Shown here one piece after another: positions 1 to 5,335 of a stretch of 15,582 nucleotides of DNA. Source of the stretch: Candidatus Woesearchaeota archaeon (lineage in GTDB: Archaea; Nanobdellota; Nanobdellia; Woesearchaeales; UBA525); assembly GCA_013331575.1 (NCBI GenBank), contig DUGD01000004.1, forward strand, positions 1-15,582, written 5' to 3'. The stretch's first letter is position 1. Each line of letters starts with the position of its first letter. Under the pieces are notes generated by a model. The model saw only the letters and a program-made list of their open reading frames with translations. It was not told where the DNA came from and ran no database searches. A program made the translations under genes and the position numbers.

Positions 1-363
1 TTCGTATTCATCCATTTGCGCGGCGCGCTCTTCGCAAGCCTCGAGGTCTTTGTGCGCGACGGCGAGATCATCACCGAGGCTCTCGATAAGCTGCGTCGTC
101 TTGTTCTGCTGCTGCGTCTTGTCCGCAAGGCACTCCTGCAATTGCGCGCTCTTCTCCTGGAATTGCTGCACCGCGGCGCTCGCCTGCTCTTGCGCGGATT
201 CGAGCGCAGTGGAGACCTCGTTCACTTTCGCACTGAGACGTTCGGCTTCTAGCCTCGCCGATTCGACCTCATCGCTTGTGCAGGCAGTCGCAAAGAGTGC
301 TATGCAAAAGAGGAGCGTGAAGATCGCGGTGGAACGATGCTGTTGTGAATACCGTTGTGTCAT
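1..363 (-). CDS. Secreted coiled-coil protein, probable lipoprotein (3' end outside window)
   Basis: I translated this open frame on the minus strand; it starts at 363 and runs off the window edge, so only 121 N-terminal residues are visible. Residues 1-13 are polar and basic, 14-27 are hydrophobic, and a lipobox-like A-T-A-C places a cysteine at residue 28, suggesting export and lipid attachment (inference; the -3 residue is Ala rather than the usual Leu). From about residue 30 onward the chain is rich in Ala, Glu, Gln and Lys with heptad-like spacing, typical of a long coiled coil. ATG is chosen because of the GGAGGT motif at 370-375 and a TATA box about 27 nt upstream. It is divergent from glgC. 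No specific family is recognised and a role in envelope organisation would be a guess. Confidence 0.7.
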   Translation of the reverse strand, partial: MTQRYSQQHRSTAIFTLLFCIALFATACTSDEVESARLEAERLSAKVNEVSTALESAQEQASAAVQQFQEKSAQLQECLADKTQQQNKTTQLIESLGDDLAVAHKDLEACEERAAQMDEYE

Positions 364-369
364 ATCGAT

Positions 370-375
370 ACCTCC
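370..375 (-). promoter_or_regulatory. Shine-Dalgarno-like site for the lipoprotein gene
   Basis: On the minus strand the motif GGAGGT ends six bases before the ATG at 363. If transcription really starts at the ATG, as the TATA position suggests, this motif would not be in the mRNA, so the two readings compete. Confidence 0.5.
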
Positions 376-386
376 GGCACGGCCGA

Positions 387-394
387 TTTTTAAA
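387..394 (-). promoter_or_regulatory. TATA box for the lipoprotein gene
   Basis: Minus-strand TTTAAAAA centred about 27 nt upstream of the start codon at 363, the spacing expected for an archaeal promoter with transcription starting at or very near the ATG. Confidence 0.5.
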
Positions 395-459
395 GCATGC
401 GCTTGCAAACCACGAGACCTATTTGTTACTCACTGCTTAGTAGTCACAAAACGAAGAGC

Positions 460-466
460 TTATAAA
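460..466 (+). promoter_or_regulatory. TATA box for glgC
   Basis: TTATAAA centred 26 nt upstream of the glgC ATG at 489. No Shine-Dalgarno motif precedes the ATG, so a leaderless transcript is likely. Confidence 0.6.
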
Positions 467-488
467 GCACACTCGACCCCTCTACCAC

Positions 489-1751
489 ATGATACTGCAA
501 CCCTCCTATGCAATCATCCTCGCTGGCGGACAAGGCAGCCGGTTACTGCCACTCACGAACGAACGCGCCAAACCAGCAGTCCCGTTCGGGGGCATGTATC
601 GCATCATAGACTTCGTCTTAAACAACCTGAAGAACTCACGATACGAAAAGATTGCCATCGCTTCGCAATTCATGCCGGACTCATTACACGATCATTTGGA
701 TAACTTCTGGCGCTACCAGAACTGGGATTTACGCACATACCCCGCTATGAAAGACCCTAACCGCAGATCGACGGAATTCACAGGCACCGCCGACGCAGTC
801 TACCACACACTCCAACGCATCTCACGCAAGCACAACCTCCGCTTCGATATCACCGATATGCAAGATCATGGTTTCGCAGAAAACACACTCATCTTCGGCG
901 GCGACCACATCTATGTCATGGATGTAATGCAAAAAGAGGTGTTCCACAACGAGAAAAGCGCCGATCTCACCATCAGCGCCATCCCGGTCCGGATAGAGGA
1001 GGCCGCCGGACAGTTCGGCGTCTTAGTCGTTGATAAAACGGGAAGAGTGCAAGCGTTCGAAGAAAAACCGCTCAAGCCCACAGAGATGCCTGGCAGACCA
1101 GGTTATTGTCTCGCATCGATGGGCAACTATGTATTCCGCACACAACCGCTCCTCGAAGCACTAGTACAAGACAACGAAGACCCCAACTCTACGAGCGATT
1201 TCGGAAAAGATGTCATCCCGAAGATGCTCAACGAGGGCAAGGCGATCTTCGCGTACGACTTCAGCACCAACATCGTTCGCGGCACCACCGATGACGAACG
1301 CGGTTACTGGCAGGATGTCGGTACACTACGCGCATTCTACGATGCCAACATGGCACTACTGCAAAAACGACCCCCGCTCAACATCTTCAACAGGAAATGG
1401 CAACTCGTCACACTCAACCAGTATTCTCAGCCTGCGCGGCATCACGACTCAACCATCAGCATGGACGCGCTCATCTGCAACGGCGCCCACATCATCGCCT
1501 CACAGGTCCGCACCACAATAGTGAGCCCGGGCGCCACATTGGAGGAGGGCTGCACAGTAGAAGAGTCCTATCTCATGGGCGGCGACACCATCATCGGCGA
1601 GGGTTCGAAGATCCGCCGCGCAGTTATCGACAAACACGTCGTGCTTTTGCCAGGCACCGAGATCGGCTACGACGAGAAAATCGATAAGGAGCGCGGCTTC
1701 ACCGTCGAGGACGGCATCACATTCGTCCCCCGCCGTTATGTTATGAAATGA
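489..1751 (+). CDS. glgC: Glucose-1-phosphate adenylyltransferase (ADP-glucose pyrophosphorylase)
   Basis: Makes ADP-glucose and pyrophosphate from ATP and glucose 1-phosphate, the committed step of glycogen or starch-like polymer synthesis, in the cytoplasm. The 420-residue length matches bacterial GlgC. The nucleotidyltransferase N-terminal domain carries the ILAGGQGSRL loop (residues 10-19), RAKPAVPFGG (26-35), RIIDF (38-42), GTADAV (99-104), GGDHIY (137-142, with the metal-binding Asp139) and the substrate-binding EEKP (Lys193). RGTTDDERGYWQDVGT and a C-terminal left-handed beta-helix (from about residue 300) follow. The Lys that binds fructose 1,6-bisphosphate in the E. coli enzyme (GGKFR) is Met36 here (GGMYR), so the classical activation site is probably absent. 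The start is set by the TATA box. No glycogen synthase or branching enzyme is visible nearby. The sequence is of bacterial type; transfer is inferred. Confidence 0.95.
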   Translation: MILQPSYAIILAGGQGSRLLPLTNERAKPAVPFGGMYRIIDFVLNNLKNSRYEKIAIASQFMPDSLHDHLDNFWRYQNWDLRTYPAMKDPNRRSTEFTGTADAVYHTLQRISRKHNLRFDITDMQDHGFAENTLIFGGDHIYVMDVMQKEVFHNEKSADLTISAIPVRIEEAAGQFGVLVVDKTGRVQAFEEKPLKPTEMPGRPGYCLASMGNYVFRTQPLLEALVQDNEDPNSTSDFGKDVIPKMLNEGKAIFAYDFSTNIVRGTTDDERGYWQDVGTLRAFYDANMALLQKRPPLNIFNRKWQLVTLNQYSQPARHHDSTISMDALICNGAHIIASQVRTTIVSPGATLEEGCTVEESYLMGGDTIIGEGSKIRRAVIDKHVVLLPGTEIGYDEKIDKERGFTVEDGITFVPRRYVMK

Positions 1752-1809
1752 GCATAAGCTATCGCAACAAACAAAATATTCACTAAACACACCTGCTTAA
1801 ACACACCAA

Positions 1810-1817
1810 CATATACT
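1810..1817 (+). promoter_or_regulatory. Weak TATA-like element before add
   Basis: CATATACT lies about 20 nt before the ATG at 1834, somewhat too close for a standard archaeal TATA box. Other A/T-rich candidates lie nearby (around 1775-1783 and 1795-1802). The gene may have its own promoter or be read through from glgC across the 82-nt gap. Confidence 0.25.
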
Positions 1818-1833
1818 ACACCCGAGAAACTGC

Positions 1834-2901
1834 ATGGCACTCGACATCCCTGATTGGCTACACCACATGCCGAAGACCGATCTCCACTGCCACCTCGGCG
1901 GTTCGATACGGCCCCAGACAATACTCGAGCTTGCCAGCCAGAACGGGATTAAGCTCCCCGCAGACAACATCGATGGCCTGCGACAGCATATCGTCTACAA
2001 AAACCGGCCGCGGAAATCGCTCGCCGATTACCTCGACGCGATAAAGATCTGCGAATCGGTGCTCACCACGCCCGACGCTTTCTACCGAGCGGCGTACGAA
2101 CTATGCCAGGACGCCGCGGCCGAGAACGTCGAGATACTCGAGGTCCGCTTCGGTCCCACGAATTACGAACGACCCGGGCTTCCACTCTACACCATCATGG
2201 AATCCGTGCTCGCGGGCCTCGAGGCGGGGTCGCGCGACTACCCGCTCCACACCGGGCTCATCGTGTGCGGTATCCGCACCGATATCCAGAAGACGGCAGA
2301 GGCCGCGGAGCTCGCAGTCAACTACCAGGGCAGCGGCGTCGTCGGATTCGACATCGCGGGCAAAGAGAACGGATACCGGCCGCACCTCTTCGAGAAAGCG
2401 GTCAAACCGGTGCTCCACAACTTCTTGCCGATAACAGTCCACGCAGGAGAAGAGGATTCTGTCGCATCGATCGCAGAGGCGCTCATATACCTCAATGCCC
2501 GACGAATAGGCCACGGCGTCTCTCTCCGAGAGAGCCCGAAAGCGCTCGAGTACATGGACAACGCCCGCATCGCCATAGAATCATGCATCACGAGCAACAT
2601 CGACACAGGCTCGGTACAGACACTCAGCACCCACCCGATCAGGACATACTACCAGGATGGCCTACGCGTCTGCATCAACACAGACAACCGCACGATATCA
2701 GACACTACAGTGACCAAGGAATACATGCTCCTCATCGAGCACCTAGGATTCCAGCAGAAAGACATCTACACCCTCGCGAAACACGGCATCAAAGCGGCGT
2801 TCATGGAGAGCAAACGGCAACGATCGCTCCTCAATACATTCGACACGTGGGCGCGCGCAACACTGGAACCCGAACAATTAGAGCGCGATAACCGGCTATA
2901 A
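1834..2901 (+). CDS. add: Adenosine deaminase
   Basis: Hydrolytically deaminates adenosine (or deoxyadenosine) to inosine plus ammonia, in purine salvage. The 355-residue chain shows the full metal-dependent amidohydrolase signature: H-x-H at His18 and His20, GFDIAG at 171-176, VHAGEE with His203 and catalytic Glu206, RIGHG with His227, and NTDN with metal-binding Asp284. The NTDNRTISDTT form resembles bacterial Add rather than adenine deaminase, which usually has a different loop, although substrate choice (adenosine, adenine or a modified nucleoside) cannot be settled from sequence. The ATG is chosen because the conserved domain begins about 13 residues later. It lies in the same orientation as glgC and pairs functionally with apt about 12 kb away, since both recycle purines. 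Bacterial origin by transfer is an inference. Confidence 0.88.
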   Translation: MALDIPDWLHHMPKTDLHCHLGGSIRPQTILELASQNGIKLPADNIDGLRQHIVYKNRPRKSLADYLDAIKICESVLTTPDAFYRAAYELCQDAAAENVEILEVRFGPTNYERPGLPLYTIMESVLAGLEAGSRDYPLHTGLIVCGIRTDIQKTAEAAELAVNYQGSGVVGFDIAGKENGYRPHLFEKAVKPVLHNFLPITVHAGEEDSVASIAEALIYLNARRIGHGVSLRESPKALEYMDNARIAIESCITSNIDTGSVQTLSTHPIRTYYQDGLRVCINTDNRTISDTTVTKEYMLLIEHLGFQQKDIYTLAKHGIKAAFMESKRQRSLLNTFDTWARATLEPEQLERDNRL

Positions 2902-2956
2902 CCGGCCGCGGCAGCCCGACGCACTGAGAGACGCCCGTCGAGAGGCCACCCAAATC

Positions 2957-2964
2957 TTTATAAA
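2957..2964 (+). promoter_or_regulatory. TATA box for the L37Ae operon
   Basis: TTTATAAA is the strongest TATA match before the ribosomal protein gene and would give a leader of roughly 45 nt ending in an AGGGGGT ribosome-binding motif (3022-3028). A second, weaker CTATAAC at 3004-3010 sits 25 nt before the ATG and could drive a leaderless form. Confidence 0.55.
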
Positions 2965-3031
2965 TGACCTGCGGATTCTCAGAGCTGGGAGAACGAAAGG
3001 TCTCTATAACCACACATTCCTAGGGGGTCTT

Positions 3032-3286
3032 ATGGCAGAAGCGAAGAAGAAAACGATCACACGCTTTGGCACGCGCTACGGCCGTACCATCAGAGAGCGC
3101 CTCGCGACCGTCGAAGCAGGCTACCGCGGCAAGCACAAATGCCCATACTGCAGCTACACCAATGTCACGCGCGAGGCCGCAGGCATCTGGTCCTGCAGCA
3201 AGTGCAAGGCCAAGTTCACGAGCAAGGCATACCAGCTCACCAAACCGACGCCCGTCAAGGGCCTCGAAGCGAAACAGGACGAGTGA
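3032..3286 (+). CDS. rpl37ae: Large ribosomal subunit protein L37Ae (eL43)
   Basis: A zinc-ribbon protein of the archaeal/eukaryotic large ribosomal subunit, binding 23S rRNA. The 84-residue length is close to the family norm. The N-terminus has the typical FGTRYGRTIRER segment (residues 12-23). The zinc-binding cysteines are C-x2-C at 37/40 and C-x2-C at 55/58. The C-terminus is Lys-rich with a short acidic tail. This is the first gene of a + strand cluster; rpoP follows after an 8-nt gap, an arrangement common in archaea. Confidence 0.95.
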   Translation: MAEAKKKTITRFGTRYGRTIRERLATVEAGYRGKHKCPYCSYTNVTREAAGIWSCSKCKAKFTSKAYQLTKPTPVKGLEAKQDE

Positions 3287-3294
3287 GGCGCGCC

Positions 3295-3426
3295 ATGTAC
3301 AAATGCTTCCAGTGCAACAAGGAGCTCAAGGACGAGAACATCAAGAAGCGCGTGCGCTGCATCTACTGCGGCAGCAAGATCGTCTTCAAGGCCCGCACCA
3401 ACCCGGTCAAGATTCTCGCCAGGTAG
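3295..3426 (+). CDS. rpoP: DNA-directed RNA polymerase subunit P (Rpo12)
   Basis: A small zinc-ribbon subunit of archaeal RNA polymerase, counterpart of eukaryotic Rpb12, helping to hold together the Rpo3/Rpo10/Rpo11 assembly platform. It is only 43 residues long. Zinc-ligand cysteines are C4/C7 and C22/C25, the second pair in the typical RCIYCGSKI context, followed by a basic VFKAR and NPVK tail. A longer frame open from 3139 overlaps L37Ae; the ATG at 3295, 8 nt after the L37Ae stop, is chosen because it gives the family length and places the first CxxC at residue 4. It is cotranscribed with L37Ae by position. Confidence 0.93.
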   Translation: MYKCFQCNKELKDENIKKRVRCIYCGSKIVFKARTNPVKILAR

Positions 3427-3435
3427 CAGCAGCAG

Positions 3436-3453
3436 GTACAATCAACGTTGTAC
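3436..3453 (+). repeat. Short inverted repeat (hairpin) after rpoP
   Basis: GTACAA (3436-3441) and TTGTAC (3448-3453) form a perfect 6-bp hairpin with a 6-nt loop. The second arm, extended to GTTGTAC (3447-3453), can instead pair over 7 bp with GTACAAC at 3470-3476, so the two hairpins exclude each other. Confidence 0.5.
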
Positions 3454-3456
3454 GAT

Positions 3457-3568
3457 CTGTTGCCTTGGCGTACAACATAGGGCACGAGTATTTCGAGGCT
3501 ATGCCGAGAAATCAGGCGAGTGCCCGACTAAAACCTGCGAGGGACGAGCAGTAGGTTCGCCGCAACAG
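3457..3568 (+). ncRNA. Predicted structured RNA between rpoP and pcc1
   Basis: Pairing found by eye. Outer helix P1: CTGTTGC (3457-3463) with GCAACAG (3562-3568), 7 bp, then a 3-nt bulge CTT and GGCG (3467-3470) with CGCC (3558-3561), 4 bp. Inside is a long hairpin P2: GGGCAC (3480-3485) with GTGCCC (3520-3525), an internal loop, ATTTC (3490-3494) with GAAAT (3508-3512), tandem G-A pairs (3495-3496 against 3506-3507), and GGC-TAT-GCC at the tip. A weaker hairpin P3 lies at about 3533-3556. Together they form a three-way junction ending five bases before the pcc1 ATG. It could be a cis-acting leader of pcc1, or a processed RNA such as an H/ACA-type guide. No known family is assigned. Confidence 0.5.
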
Positions 3569-3573
3569 AAAAA

Positions 3574-3813
3574 ATGCCAATCACCGCAACCATCACCACC
3601 GCGCACCCGCACGAGGAGATACAGCAGCTCTTCGCGACGGAACTCGAGCGGAAACACGAGCGCTCCTCCATCGCGCTCGATAACGCGAGCGGAAAAGCCG
3701 CATTCACGATCACAGCCAACGACACCACAGCACTGCGCGCGGCGATAAACACCGTGACAAGCGTGCTCGTGGTGTACGAGAAGACAGTCGAGGCGACGAA
3801 TGGCAAACCATGA
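3574..3813 (+). CDS. pcc1: KEOPS complex subunit Pcc1
   Basis: The dimerising subunit of the KEOPS complex, which installs the N6-threonylcarbamoyl (t6A) group on A37 of ANN-decoding tRNAs together with Kae1, Bud32 and Cgi121. The 79-residue length fits. The sequence alternates as beta-alpha-beta-beta-alpha, with the family features of a central strand (FTITANDTTALRAAINT, residues about 47-63) containing the A-x-D-x-x-ALRAA-x-N pattern. The ATG follows an A-run just after the structured RNA; there is no Shine-Dalgarno motif. The stop overlaps the prefoldin start by 14 nt, implying coupled translation. Partner KEOPS genes are not in the window. Confidence 0.82.
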   Translation: MPITATITTAHPHEEIQQLFATELERKHERSSIALDNASGKAAFTITANDTTALRAAINTVTSVLVVYEKTVEATNGKP

Positions 3814-4129
3814 ACAACGCGAAGACCCGAGCGCGGTGCTTGCGCAAGTCCAAGCGATAGAGCAGGCGCTCCACGCTCAGACAGCGCAGCGCATGAGCAT
3901 CCAATCGCAACTGCACGAGATGGAGAACGCGACGAGCGAGCTCGCCAAATCGCAGGAATCATACCGTATCATCGGCAACGTCATGGTCAAGGCGGACACC
4001 GCCAGTTTCAAAAAAGAGCTCGAAGAGCGGGTCGAATCGCTGCGCCAACGCGTCGCGACGTTCGAACGGAGCGAAGAGCGTCTGCGCTCCGAACTCAAGA
4101 AAGCGCAAGAGAGCGTATTACGGGGATGA
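3800..4129 (+). CDS. pfdB: Prefoldin subunit beta
   Basis: One of two subunits of the archaeal hexameric prefoldin (alpha2-beta4), a jellyfish-shaped co-chaperone that captures unfolded proteins and passes them to the thermosome. The 109-residue chain has the expected two long coiled-coil helices (residues about 8-50 and 65-105) separated by the beta-hairpin region with the hallmark YRIIGNVMVKAD (about 55-66). It overlaps pcc1 by 14 nt. The ATG at 3800 is preferred because it gives the normal short N-terminal tail before the first helix. UPF0147 starts 4 nt after its stop. Confidence 0.93.
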   Translation: MANHEQREDPSAVLAQVQAIEQALHAQTAQRMSIQSQLHEMENATSELAKSQESYRIIGNVMVKADTASFKKELEERVESLRQRVATFERSEERLRSELKKAQESVLRG

Positions 4130-4133
4130 ACTC

Positions 4134-4385
4134 ATGGCAGGGAAATTCGACAAGGTAGAAGCAGCGATCAAGTACCTCCAAGAGGACCCGAGCGCCCCGC
4201 GCAGCGTGCGCGAGAAACTGAACGCGATAACGCAGTACCTCAAGCAGCCTGTGGACGACAGCACGAAGATAGCGACCATCCTCTCCGATATCGAAGAGCT
4301 GTGCATGGACGTCAACATCCCGCCGTTCGTGCGCACACAACTCTATAGCATCTCTGGCATTCTCGAATCGCTCGGGAACGAGTAG
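4134..4385 (+). CDS. UPF0147 family protein
   Basis: A small all-helical archaeal protein of unknown function, 83 residues, normally found beside prefoldin beta and ribosomal or RNA polymerase genes as here. The conserved pattern is visible: DPSAPRSVREK (about residues 19-29), a middle helix IATILSDIEELCMD, and NIPPFVRTQLYSISGILESL near the end. A GGGGATGA stretch overlapping the prefoldin stop (4122-4129) can serve as the ribosome-binding site for the ATG at 4134. Its last 13 codons reappear in altered form at 4660-4698 downstream of the next gene. Confidence 0.88.
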   Translation: MAGKFDKVEAAIKYLQEDPSAPRSVREKLNAITQYLKQPVDDSTKIATILSDIEELCMDVNIPPFVRTQLYSISGILESLGNE

Positions 4386-4404
4386 ATAACGAGCGGCTCA
4401 CCCG

Positions 4405-4644
4405 ATGACACGCGCTATAAGCAACAAAATTCTCCGTAAAGAACTCAGCGAACTCACGACGCTTATGCGCAAGAGCAAGACATCTATTCACTCTGATCAT
4501 CTTGTGGGTATGTATTACCACTGGGCAAAAATAGAATCGATAGATAAGAATCTCAGGAAAAAAGGAATTGTCTCCACAAACGACATAGAGAAAGAGATGA
4601 TCCCATTCATCCGTGCGATGAAGAAAGACTTCCGCAAGAAATAA
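4405..4644 (+). CDS. Small basic orphan protein
   Basis: A 79-residue, Lys/Arg-rich, probably all-alpha protein; no family recognised. Its base composition is more A/T-rich than the surrounding genes, and codons such as AAA, ATA and TCT are more frequent. It follows UPF0147 by 19 nt with no promoter of its own visible. Immediately after its stop, in the same frame, lies a stretch resembling the end of UPF0147, so the gene appears to sit inside a former tandem copy of UPF0147. Whether it is expressed is uncertain; the lack of stops, the ATG start and the structured helical composition support it being real. Confidence 0.55.
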   Translation: MTRAISNKILRKELSELTTLMRKSKTSIHSDHLVGMYYHWAKIESIDKNLRKKGIVSTNDIEKEMIPFIRAMKKDFRKK

Positions 4645-4701
4645 ACGTTCTACGAATCATACTCCGTCTCCAGCATGCTCGAAGCGTTGGTAAACGAGTA
4701 G
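4645..4701 (+). pseudogene. Remnant of a second UPF0147 3' end
   Basis: In the frame that continues past the stop at 4642-4644, the codons up to TAG at 4699-4701 end in YSVSSMLEALVNE, against YSISGILESLGNE at the end of UPF0147 (8 of 13 identical, the rest mostly conservative). At DNA level 4674-4704 matches 4358-4388 at 25 of 31 positions, including the stop codon and three bases beyond it. No start or N-terminal part remains. Confidence 0.5.
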
Positions 4702-4718
4702 ATACTACAGAACAACAA

Positions 4719-5231
4719 TCATATTCTCGTGAGCGGTTCGAACTCTATCATCCGCTCCTTGAATTGCGAACCTTTAGCACTCATAAGCGCGTCAAGATAC
4801 TTTGGGTGCGACGGATCTATATGATAGAGAAGGATTCCTCGCCCAGACAACTTTTGAAACGTATAGTAAATGCTCTGGTTCGGCCCATGTGCCGCGATAG
4901 GATAATCTTCAAAGCCATTAATGGCAACCAGAGTGCCGCGCTCATCAAAATCGACCTTTGCCAGTATCTGCTCTGGAATATCACCATCATTCGTTGGGTT
5001 CATGGTTGCAGAGATAACACGATCGTCCGGTATCGCAGCGGCAAGAGCCACATACCGTTTTACAAGAGCGAATTCTTCAGGTGTTCCCACGACATAGACC
5101 TGCGAAACGCCTTTATCCAAGAAATCATAACCTTGCACTACAGCATCGATTTGGAAGTGAACATCAGGGTTTTTTACCACGGACAAGCGCGTCGTAAGGT
5201 GCTCCAGCGATTCTTGTTGATCAGGGTCCAT
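4719..5231 (-). CDS. Unrecognised 170-residue protein
   Basis: No family recognised. The chain is soluble and acidic, with no signal peptide or membrane segment. Strand-helix alternation, for example VSQVYVVGTPEEF (about 42-54) and GTLVAINGFEDY, suggests an alpha/beta fold, but this is an impression only. A palindromic TATA box 27 nt upstream of the ATG at 5231 supports transcription from its own leaderless promoter. It is divergent from the paralogue pair and convergent with the UPF0147 remnant. Confidence 0.7.
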   Translation of the reverse strand: MDPDQQESLEHLTTRLSVVKNPDVHFQIDAVVQGYDFLDKGVSQVYVVGTPEEFALVKRYVALAAAIPDDRVISATMNPTNDGDIPEQILAKVDFDERGTLVAINGFEDYPIAAHGPNQSIYYTFQKLSGRGILLYHIDPSHPKYLDALMSAKGSQFKERMIEFEPLTRI

Positions 5232-5253
5232 CTCCGACGAAGAACATACTGAT

Positions 5254-5263
5254 ATTTATAAAT
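5254..5263 (-). promoter_or_regulatory. TATA box for the 170-residue orphan gene
   Basis: ATTTATAAAT, a perfect palindrome, centred 27.5 nt upstream of the minus-strand ATG at 5231. Confidence 0.6.
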
Positions 5264-5306
5264 ACTTCGTTTTATAGTCTCTACAGAGTGATTACAAACA
5301 AGAACA

Positions 5307-5314
5307 TATTTAAA
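5307..5314 (+). promoter_or_regulatory. TATA box for the paralogue pair
   Basis: TATTTAAA centred 25.5 nt upstream of the ATG at 5336. This supports 5336 rather than the upstream GTG at 5288 as the start, because the GTG would lie upstream of the promoter element. Confidence 0.55.
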
Positions 5315-5335
5315 GTCGACAAAATTACTAAAACC

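Noticed and set aside
50-703. 217-codon + frame across the lipoprotein gene, promoter region and glgC start
   Set aside because: It crosses two promoters and a confirmed gene start and has a Cys/Ser/Arg-rich shadow composition.
2103-2891. 262-codon frame overlapping the adenosine deaminase
   Set aside because: An out-of-frame shadow, extremely rich in Arg, His and Pro; the deaminase frame carries all the catalytic motifs.
3457-3568. tRNA, or C/D-box RNA, in the rpoP-pcc1 gap
   Set aside because: There is a TTCG but no cloverleaf: the T-arm and D-arm consensus are missing, and no RUGAUGA/CUGA box pair is present.
5288-5335. GTG start 16 codons upstream of paralogue 1
   Set aside because: The TATA box at 5307-5314 lies downstream of it, and the paralogue aligns from the ATG at 5336.
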